Source of the DNA: Budorcas taxicolor
Lineage: Eukaryota; Chordata; Mammalia; Artiodactyla; Bovidae
DNA length: 64,000 bases
Reading direction: 5' to 3'
Assembly (NCBI RefSeq): GCF_023091745.1
Contig: NC_068920.1
Coordinates: forward strand, 6,386,001-6,450,000
Part shown: piece by piece, positions 55,886 to 64,000 of the stretch
Position numbering within the stretch: position 1 is the first letter of the stretch
Layout of the letters: each line of letters starts with the position of its first letter
Position numbers and translations under genes: made by a program
Notes under the pieces: generated by a model
Database searches by the model: none
The model's input: the letters and a program-made list of their open reading frames with translations, nothing else
What the model was told of the DNA's origin: nothing

Positions 55886-58800
55886 ATGGATCTTGGGGTG
55901 CTTCTGAGTCTCCCCAGGGGAGTCAGGCTTCGTCTCGAGTGGGGGAATGCATTTGCGCTTTCCTCCCGAGCTGCAGCAGTAGTGCACACTTCCTGTCACG
56001 TGGATCAAGGGATCTGTGGCTTTCCCTCGAGGCTTTCCCTCGAGGCTTTCCCACAGGGCTGTGCCACGTGCCACCTTGGTGTGAGTCGATCCTCGGCGTG
56101 AAAGGCGAGCCTGTGAAGGAAAAAGAGGTTCCTCTGGAATGGACTGAGACATCTTGGGGACTCTTGGAATGGTGGCACAACCCTGGAGTTCCTCTCGCGG
56201 TTCCTGTTGAGAGGGCCTCCTCTTGAGATGGGACGGGAACGCCGGGAACTCTTTCCCGACGAAGCAGGGACAGGATCCCACATCTCGAGCTACGAGGCGG
56301 AAACGGGGCTCCTCTGGAGGTGGGCGGCACCCTCGTGTTTCCTCTCGAGTGGAGACGGGTATGTCCAGGAACTTCTTGATTTGCACCAATGGTGTGAAGG
56401 ACCCTTTCGAAGTTCCAGAGGTGAGGTGTGATCAACCTCGAGACGCCTCAGCGAAATTGGGCCTCCTCTCGCCTGGAGGGGCGAACCTCCTGGATGTGCT
56501 CGAGTTGGGGCAGGTCTTCTCGAGTTACGACGGGGACCTCAGGGACCCGCTCAGGTGGCCTCAGGAAAGGCCAGTCCCCATGCGAGTTGCTAGGGGCCAT
56601 CTCGGGATTCCTCTCCCGTCCATGCCGGCGCCTAAAACCTTGTATGGATTCGGGGCCAGAACCTGAAGATTCCTCTCCAGTGTTGCCATGGATCTTGGGG
56701 TGCTTCTGAGTCTCCCCAGAGGAGTCAGGCCTCCTCTCGAGTGGCGGCATGCACGTGTGCTGTCCTCGCTAGCTGCAGCAGTAGTGTCATGCTTCCTGTC
56801 ACGTGGATCAAGGGATCTGTTGCTTTCCCACGAGGATTTCCCACAGGGCTGTGCACGTGCCACCTTGGTGTGAGTCGATCCTCGGCGTGAAAGACGAGCC
56901 GGTGAAGGGAAAAGAGGTTCCTCTGGAATGGACAGAGACGTCTGGGGGACTCTTGAAATGGTGGCACGACCCTGGAGTTCCTCTCGCCGTTCCTGTTGAG
57001 AGGGCCTCCTCTTGAGATGCGACGGGAAGGCTGGGAACTCTTTCCCGACGAAGCAGGGTAAGGATCCCTCATCTCGTGCTATGAGGCGGAAACGGGGTTA
57101 ATCTGGATGTGGGCGGGACCCTCGTGTTTCCTCTTGAGTGGAGACGGGTATGTTGGGGAACTTCTTGATTTGCACCAATGGTGTGAAGGACCCATTGGAA
57201 GTTGCAGAGGTGAGGTGTGATTAGCCTCCAGACGCCTCAGAGGAAATGGGCCTCATCTCGCCTGGAGCGGAGAACCTCCGGGATTTTTTCGAGTTGCGGC
57301 AGGTCTTCTCGAGTTACGACGGGGACCTCAGGGACCCGCTCTGGTGGCCTCAGGAAAGGCCAGTCCCCATGCGAGTTGCTAGGTGCCAACTCGGGATTCC
57401 TCTCCCGTCCATGCTGGGGCCTCAGTCCTTGTGTGGAGTCGGGGCCGGAACCTGAGGATTCCTCTCCAGTGTTGCCATGGATCTTGGGGTGCTTCTGAGT
57501 CTCCCCAAGGGAGTCAGGCCACGTCTTGAGTGGGGGCATGCACGTGCCCTTTCCTCCCAAGCTGCAGCAGTAGTGTCACGCTTCCTGTCACGTGGATCAG
57601 GGGATCTGTGGCTTTCCCTCGAGGCTTTCCCACGAGGCTTTCCCACAGGGCTGTGCCACGTCCCACCTTGCTGTGAGTCGATCCTCAGCGTGAAGACGAG
57701 CTGGTGACGGGAAAAGAGGTTCCTCTGGAGTGGACTGAGACATCAGGGGGACACTTGGAATGGTGGCACGACCCTGAGTTCCTCTCTGGTTTCCTGTTTA
57801 GAGGGCCTCCTCTTGAGATGCGATGGGAACGCCTGGAACTCTTGCCCGACGAAGCAGGGAAAGGATCCCTCATCTCGAGCTAAGAGGCGGAAACGGGGCT
57901 CCTCTGGATGTGGGCGAGACCCTCGTGTTTCCTCTCGAGTGGAGACGGGTATGTCGGGGAACTTCTTGATTTGCACCAGGGGTGTGACGGACCCTTTCGA
58001 AGTTCCAGAGCTGAGGTGTGATCAGCCTCGAGACGCCTCAGCGGAAATGGGCCTCATCTCGCCTGGAGGGGAGAACCTCCTGGATTTTCTCGAGTTGAGG
58101 CAGGTCTTCTCGAGTTACGACGGGGACCTCAGGGACCTGCTCTGGTGGCCTCAGGAAAGGCCAGTACCCATGCGAGTTGATAGGGTCCCACTCGGGATTC
58201 CACTCCCGTCCCTGCCGGGGCCTAAGACCTTGTGTGGAGTCGGGGCCGCAACCTGAGGATTCCTCTCCAGGGTTGCGATGGTTCTTGGGGTGCTTCTGAG
58301 TCTCCCCAGGGGACTCAGGTCTCGTCTCGAGTGGGGGTATGCACTTGCGCTTTCCTCCCGAACTGCAGCTGTAGTGTCACGCTTCCTGTCACATGGATCA
58401 AGGGATCTGTGGCTTTCCCTCGGGGCTTTCCCTCGAGGCTTTCCCACGAGGCTTTCCCACAGGGCTGTGCAACGTGCCACCTTGGTGTGAGTCGATTCTC
58501 GGCGTGAAAGACGAGTCGGTGAAGGGAAAAGAGGTTTCTCTGGAATGGACTGAGACATCTGGGGGACACTTAGAATGGTGGCACGACTCTGGAGTTCCTC
58601 TCGCCGTTCCTGTTGAGAGGGCCTCCGCTTGAGATGCGACGGGAAGACTGGGAACTCTTTCCCGACGAAGCAGGGAAAGAATCCCTGATCTCGAGCTACG
58701 AGGCAGAAACGGGGTTCCTCTGGATGTGGGCGGGACCCTCGTGTTTCCTCTCGAGTGGAGACGGGTATGTTGGGGAACTTCTTGATTTGCACCAAGGGTG

Positions 58801-59093
58801 TGAAGGACCCTTTCGAAGTTCCAGATGTGAGGTGTGATCAGCCTCGAGACCCCTCAGAGGAAATGGGCCTCATCTCGAAAGGAGGGGAGAACCTCCTGCA
58901 TTTACTCGAGTTGCGGCAGGTCTTCTCGAGTTACGACGGGGACCTCAGGGACCCGCTCTGGTGGCCTCAGGAAAAGCCAGTCCCCATGCGAGTAGCTAGG
59001 GGCCAAATCGGGATTCGTCTCCCGTCCATGCCGGGGCCTCAGACCTTGTGTGGAATCGGGGCCGGAAACTGCGGATTCTTCTCCAGTGTTGCC
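55886..59093 (+). repeat. HOR-III tetramer A-B-C-D (3,208 bp)
   Basis: Monomers start at 55,886 (A, GGGGGAATGCATTTGCGC, AGTGCACACTTCC), 56,688 (B, 789 bp, CTGTCCTCGCTAGCTGCAG), 57,477 (C, CCTCCCAAGCTGCAG, GTGAAGACGAGCTGG) and 58,278 (D, GATGGTTCTTGGGG, GGGGGACACTTAG). D is close to the second monomer of the dimer units at 53,453 and 55,070. Confidence 0.8.
56823..56848 (+). repeat. 13-bp block array, two copies (variant)
   Basis: Units CTTTCCCACGAGG and ATTTCCCACAGGG; no TCGAGG unit is left. The host monomer is 789 bp. Confidence 0.85.
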
Positions 59094-59895
59094 ATGGATC
59101 TTGGGGTGCTTCTGAGTCTCCCCAGGGGAGTCAGGCTTCGTCTCGAGTGGGGGAATGCATTTGCGCTTTCCTCCCGAGCTGCAGCAGTAGTGCACACTTC
59201 CTGTCACGTGGATCAAGGGATCTGTGGCTTTCCCTCGAGGCTTTCCCTCCAGGCTTTCCCACAGGGCTGTGCCACGTGCCACCTTGGTGTGAGTCGATCC
59301 TCGGCGTGAAAGGCGAGCCTGTGAAGGTAAAAGAGGTTCCTCTGGAATGGACTGAGACATCTTGGGGACTCTTGGAATGGTGGCACAACCCTGGAGTTCC
59401 TCTCGCGGTTCCGGTTGAGAGGGCCTCCTCTTGAGATGGGACGGGAACGCCGGGAACTCTTTCCCGACGAAGCAGGGACAGGATCCCACATCTCGAGCTA
59501 CGAGGCGGAAACGGGGCTCCTCTGGAGGTGGGCGGCACCCTCGTGTTTCCTCTCGAGTGGAGACGGGTATGTCCGGGAACTTCTTGATTTGCACCAAGGG
59601 TGTGAAGGACCCTTTCGAAGTTCCAGAGGTGAGGTGTGATCAACCTCGAGACGCCTCAGCGAAATTGGGCCTCCTCTCGCCTGGAGGGGCGAACCTCCTG
59701 GATGTGCTCGAGTTGGGGCAGGTCTTCTCGAGTTACGACGGGGACCTCAGGGACCCGCTCTGGTGGCCTCAGGAATGGCCAGTCCCCATGCGAGTTGCTA
59801 GGGGCCATCTCGGGATTCCTCTCCCGTCCATGCCGGGGCCTAAGACCTTGTGTGGAGTCGGGGCCGGAACCTGAGGATTCCTCTCCAGTGTTGCC

Positions 59896-60685
59896 ATGGA
59901 TCTTGGGGTGCTTCTGAGTCTCCCCAGAGGAGTCAGGCCTCCTCTCTAGTGGCTGCATGCACGTGTGCTGTCCTCGCTAGCTGCAGCAGTAGTGTCACGC
60001 TTCCTGTCACGTGGATCAAGGGATCTGTGGCTTTCCCTCGAGGCTTTCCCACAGGGCTGTTCCACGTTCCACCTTGGTGTGAGTCGATCCTCGGCGTGAA
60101 AGACGAGTCGGTGAAGGGAAAAGAGGTTCCTCTGGAATGGACTGAGACATCTGGGGGACACTTAGAATGGTGGCACGACCCTGGAGTTCCTCTCGCCGTT
60201 CCTGTTGAGAGGGCCTCCCCTTGAGTTGCGACGGGAAGACGGGGAACTCTTTGCCGACGAAGCAGGGAAAGGATCCCTGATCTCGAGCTACGAGGCGGAA
60301 ACGGGGTTCCTCTGGATGGGGGCGGGACCCTCGTGTTTCCTCTCGAGAGGAGACGGGTATGTTGGGGAACTTCTTGATTTGCACCAAGGGTGTGAAGGAC
60401 CCTTTCAAAGTTCCAGATGTGAGGTGTGATCAGCCTCGAGACCCCTCAGAGGAAATGGGCCTCACCTCGAAAGGAGGGGAGAACCGCCTGCATTTACTCG
60501 AGTTGCGGCAGGTCTTCACGAGTTACGACTGGGACCTCAGGGACCCGCTCTGGTGGCCTCAGGAAAAGCCAGTCCCCATGCGAGTAGCTAGGGGCCAACT
60601 CGGGATTCCTCTCCCGTCCATGCCGGGGCCTCAAACCTTGTGTGGAATCAGGGCCGGAAACTGCGGAATCCTCTCCAGTGTTGCC
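59896..60685 (+). repeat. Hybrid monomer: HOR-III B front, D back (790 bp)
   Basis: The front has the B marker CTGTCCTCGCTAGCTGCAG. From about 60,105 the D markers appear: GACGAGTCGGTGAAGG, GGGGGACACTTAGAATGG and GGGAAGACGGGG. Only two 13-bp blocks are present (60,031-60,056). The switch lies just downstream of those blocks. Confidence 0.65.
60031..60056 (+). repeat. 13-bp block array, two copies in a hybrid monomer
   Basis: Units CTTTCCCTCGAGG and CTTTCCCACAGGG, lying just before the B-to-D switch of the hybrid monomer at 59,896. Confidence 0.85.
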
Positions 60686-61488
60686 ATGGATCTTGGGGTG
60701 CTTCTGAGTCTCCCCAGGGGAGTCAGGCTTCGTCTCGAGTGGGGGAATGCACGTGCGATTTCCTCCCGAGCTGCAGCAGTAGTGTCACACTTCCTGTCAC
60801 GTGGATCAAGGGATCTGTGGCTTTCCCTCGAGGCTTTCCCTCGAGGCTTTCCCACAGGGCTCTGCCACGTGCCACCTTGGTGTGAGTCGATCCTCGGCGT
60901 GAAAGACGAGCCGGTGAAGGGAAAAGAGGTTCCTCTGTAATGGACTGAGTCATCTGGTGGACTCTTGGAATGGTGGCACGACCCTGGAGTTCCTCTCGCC
61001 GTTCCTGTTGAGAGGGCCTCCTCTTGAGATGCGACGGGAAGGCTGGGAACTCTTTCCCGACGAAGCAGGGAAAGGATCCCTCATCTCGTGCTATGAGGCG
61101 GAAACGGGGCGCCTCTGGATGTGGGCGGGACCCTCGTGTTTCCTCTCGAGTGGAGACGGGTATGTTGGGGAACTTCTTGATTTGCACCAATGGTGTGAAG
61201 GACCCATTGGAAGTTGCAGAGGTGAGGTGTGATTAGCCTCCAGACGCCTCAGAGGAAATGGGCCTCATCTCGCCTGGAGCGGAGAACCTCCGGGATTTTT
61301 TCGAGTTGCGGCAGGTCTTCTCGAGTTACGACGGGGACCTCAGGGACCCGCTCTGGTGGCCTCAGGAAAGGCCAGTCCCCATGCGAGTTGCTAGGGGCCA
61401 ACTCGGGATTCCTCTCCCGTCCATGCTGGGGCCTAAGACCTTGAGTGGAGTCGGGGCCGGAACCTGAGCATTCCTCTCCAGTGTTGCC
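60686..61488 (+). repeat. Hybrid monomer: HOR-III A-like front, B back
   Basis: The front has GGCTTCGTCTCGAGTGGGGGAATGC as in A, but with CACGTGCGATTTCC rather than the CATTTGCGC of other A copies. From about 60,895 it carries B features: GACGAGCCGG, GGAAGGCTGGGAACTC and CTCGTGCTATGAGG. Confidence 0.6.
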
Positions 61489-63105
61489 ATGGATCTTGGG
61501 GTGCTTCTGAGCCTCCCCAGGGGAGTCAGGCCTCGTCTCGTGTGGCGGCATGCACGTGTGCTTTCCTCCCAAGCTGCAGCAGTAGTGTCACGCTTCCTGT
61601 CACGTGGATCAGGGGATCTGTGGCTTTCCCTCGAGTCTTTCCCACGAGGCTTTCCCACAGGGCTGTGCCACGTCCCACCTTGCTGTGAGTCGAACCTCAG
61701 CGTGAAGACGAGCTGGTGACGGGAAAAGAGGTTCCTCTTGAATGGACTGAGACATCAGGGGGACACTTGGAATGGTGGCACGACCCTGAGTTCCTCTCTG
61801 GTTTCCTGTTGAGAGGGCCTCCTCTTGAGATGCGATGGGAACGCCTGGAACTCTTGCCCGACGAAGCAGGGAAAGGATCCCTCATCTCGAGCTAAGAGGC
61901 GGAAACGGGGCTCCTCTGGATGTGGGCGGGACCCTCGTGATTCCTCTCGAGTGGAGACGGGTATGTCGGGGAACTTCTTGATTTGCACCAGGGGTGTGAC
62001 GGACCCTTTCGAAGTTCCAGAGCTGAGGTGTGATCAGCCTCGAGACGCCTCAGCGGAAATGGGCCTCATCTCGCCTGGAGGGGAGAACCTCCTGGATTTT
62101 CTCGAGTTGAGGCAGGTCTTCTCGAGTTACGACGGGGACCTCAGGGACCCGCTCTGGTGGCCTCAGGAAAGGCCAGTACCCATGCGAGTTGATAGGGGCC
62201 CACTCGGGATTCCACTCCCGTCCCTGCCGGGGCCTAAGACCTTGTGTGGAGTCGGGGCCGCAACCTGAGGATTCCTCTCCAGTGTTGCGATGGTTCTTGG
62301 GGTGCTTCTGAGTCTCCCCAGGGGACTCAGGTCTCGTCTCGAGTGGGGGTATGCACTTGCGCTTTCCTCCCGAGCTGCAGCTGTAGTGTCACGCTTCCTG
62401 TCACGTGGATCAAGGGATCTGTCGCTTTCCCTCGAGGCTTTCCCTCGAGGCTTTCCCACGAGGCTTTCCCACAGGGCTGTGCAACGTGCCACCTTGGTGT
62501 GAGTCGATTCTCGGCGTGAAAGACGAGTCGGTGAAGGGAAAAGAGGTTCCTCTGGAATGGACTGAGACATCTGGGGGACACTTAGAATGGTGGCACGACT
62601 CTGGAGTTCCTCTCGCCGTTCCTGTTGAGAGGGCCTCCGCTTGAGATGCGACGGGAAGACTGGGAACTCTTTCCCGACGAAGCAGGGAAAGGATCCCAGA
62701 TCTCGAGCTACGAGGCAGAAACGGGGTTCCTCTGGATGTGGGCGGGACCCTCGTGTTTCCTCTCGAGTGGAGACGGGTTTGTTGGGGAACTTCTTGATTT
62801 GCACCAAGGGTGTGAAGGACCCTTTCGAAGTTCCAGATGTGAGGTGTGATCAGCCTCGAGACCCCTCAGAGGAAATGGGCCTCATCTCGAAAGGAGGGGA
62901 GAACCTCCTGCATTTACTCGAGTTGCGGCAGGTCTTCTCGAGTTACGACGGGGACCTCAGGGACCCCCTCTGGTGGCCTCAGGAAAAGCCAGTCCCCATG
63001 CGAGTAGCTAGGGGCCAACTCGGGATTCGTCTCCCGTCCATGCCGGGGCCTCAGACCTTGTGTGGAATCGGGGCCGGAAACTGCGGATTCCTCTCCAGTG
63101 TTGCC

Positions 63106-64000
63106 ATGGATCTTGGGGTGCTTCTGAGTCTCCCCAGGGGAGTCAGGCTTCGTCTCGAGTGGGGGAATGCATTTGCGCTTTCCTCCCGAGCTGCAGCAGT
63201 AGTGCACACTTCCTGTCACGTGGATCAAGGGATCTGTGTCTTTCCCTCGAGGCTTTCCCTCGAGGCTTTCCCACAGGGCTGTGCCACGTGCCACCTTGGT
63301 GTGAGTCGATCCTCGGCGTGAAAGGCGAGCCTGTGAAGGTAAAAGAGGTTCCTCTGGAATGGACTGAGACATCTTGGGGACTCTTGGAATGGTGGCACAA
63401 CCCTGGAGTTCCTCTCGCGGTTCCTGTTGAGAGGGCCTCCTCTTGAGATGGGACGGGAACGCCGGGAACTCTTTCCCGACGAAGCAGGGACAGGATCCCA
63501 CATCTCGAGCTACGAGGCGGAAACAGGGCTCCTCTGGAGGTGGGCAGCACCCTCGTGTTTCCTCTCGAGTGGAGTCGGGTATGTCCGGGAACTTCTTGAT
63601 TTGCACCAAGGGTGTGAAGGACCCTTTCGAAGTTCCAGAGGTGAGGTGTGATCAACCTCGAGACGCCTCAGCGAAACTGGGCCTCCTCTCGCCTGGAGGG
63701 GAGAACCTCCTGGATTTTTTCGAGTTGCGGCAGGTCTTCTCGAGTTACGACGGGGACCTCAGGGACCCGCTCTGGTGGCCTCAGGAATGGCCAGTCCCCA
63801 TGCGAGTTGCTAGGGGCCATCTCGGGATTCCTCTCCCGTCCATGCCGGGGCCTAAGACCTTGTGTGGAGTCGGGGCCGGAACCTGAGGATTCCTCTCCAG
63901 TGTTGCCATGGATCTTGGGGTGCTTCTGAGTCTCCCCAGGGGAGTCAGGCCTCCTCTCTAGTGGCTGCATGCACGTGTGCTGTCCTCGCTAGCTGCAGCA
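63106..64000 (+). repeat. HOR-III unit cut by the window end (A, start of B)
   Basis: Anchors at 63,106 (A) and 63,908 (B, with CTGTCCTCGCTAGCTGCAG at the very end). The array continues past the right edge. Near 63,715 this copy reads GATTTTTTCGAGTTGCGG where the other two B-leading junctions read GATGTGCTCGAGTTGGGG. Confidence 0.75.

Larger units (their letters stand above)
59094..63105 (+). repeat. HOR-III pentamer with two hybrid monomers (4,012 bp)
   Basis: Monomers start at 59,094 (A), 59,896 (B front, D back), 60,686 (A-like front, B back), 61,489 (C) and 62,290 (D). Compared with the tetramer to its left it has gained one monomer-equivalent through two hybrids, as expected from an out-of-register exchange. 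Confidence 0.75.
1..64000 (+). repeat. Continuous satellite array, ruminant satellite I-like, ~808-bp monomer
   Basis: The whole window is head-to-tail copies of one monomer in a single orientation. Seen: 80 anchors (ATGGATCTTGGGG or variant) from 80 to 63,908, so 79 full intervals: 41 of 799-804 bp, 33 of 813-816, three of 789-790, one of 829 and one of 834. A 31-bp subrepeat runs inside the monomer. Known: satellite I of pecoran ruminants has 31-bp subrepeats and monomers of about 800-820 bp in sheep, goat and many deer, against about 1.4 kb in cattle. Inferred: this is (peri)centromeric DNA of such an animal. The tandem structure is certain; the family name is recalled, not searched. No interspersed element, gene or inverted block interrupts the array. 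Confidence 0.9.

Noticed and set aside
80..63908. Inverted monomers or orientation switches
   Set aside because: All 80 anchors read on the + strand; no reverse-complement anchor was found.
1..64000. Tandem coding repeats of a mucin-like or zinc-finger gene
   Set aside because: Monomer lengths of 790, 803 and 815-816 bp shift the frame from unit to unit, and no periodic Cys/His pattern or continuous frame is present.
1..64000. rDNA intergenic spacer repeats
   Set aside because: The GC richness fits, but no 18S, 5.8S or 28S sequence, promoter or Sal-box-like run appears in 64 kb, and the HOR pattern is typical of satellite DNA.
1..64000. Bovine 1.715 satellite itself
   Set aside because: The cattle form has a monomer of about 1.4 kb, against ~808 bp here. 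A related sheep/goat or deer form fits better, though no database search was possible.

Overview
The window is one continuous, GC- and CpG-rich tandem satellite array. I see no gene, RNA gene, transposon, microsatellite or unique sequence anywhere in its 64,000 bases. Eighty copies of one anchor (the ATG of ATGGATCTTGGGG or its variant) can be located, all on the + strand. The 79 complete anchor-to-anchor intervals average about 808 bp. Inside the monomer a degenerate 31-bp subrepeat keeps exact register. An ~800-820 bp monomer built from 31-bp subrepeats is what is known for satellite I, the pericentromeric satellite of pecoran ruminants (deer, sheep/goat; cattle have a related ~1.4-kb form). 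The window is therefore most likely (peri)centromeric DNA of a ruminant, closer to the deer or sheep/goat monomer length than to cattle. The species cannot be named from the sequence alone.

Monomers are grouped into higher-order repeats (HORs), named here for convenience. HOR-I (1-22,671 and again 42,151-46,981) has a period of 5,644-5,658 bp: four copies at the left and one six-monomer stretch after HOR-II. HOR-II (24,301-42,150) is a six-monomer unit of 4,861 bp in three copies, the third separated by a four-monomer spacer (34,023-37,282). HOR-III (52,310-64,000) starts with a two-monomer unit of ~1,618 bp in two near-identical copies, then four- and five-monomer units of 3,208 and 4,012 bp. 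The stretches 22,672-24,300 and 46,982-52,309 hold mosaic or single-copy monomers.

Monomer length is quantised. Each monomer carries 2, 3, 4 or 5 copies of a 13-bp block (CTTTCCCTCGAGG type), giving length classes near 790, 803, 816 and 829 bp. This block lies among three CACGTG E-boxes and several short palindromes. Most of the hybrid monomers and conversion-like patches I can see switch sequence type within or beside it, so it looks like a preferred site of exchange. The canonical CENP-B box is absent; a conserved half-match (GGAAACGGG) and paired dyads are present. The window is thus structural chromosomal DNA whose interest lies in its repeat hierarchy and recombination history rather than in encoded products.

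Long open frames on both strands (up to 273 codons) follow from GC richness and repetition and are not annotated as genes.
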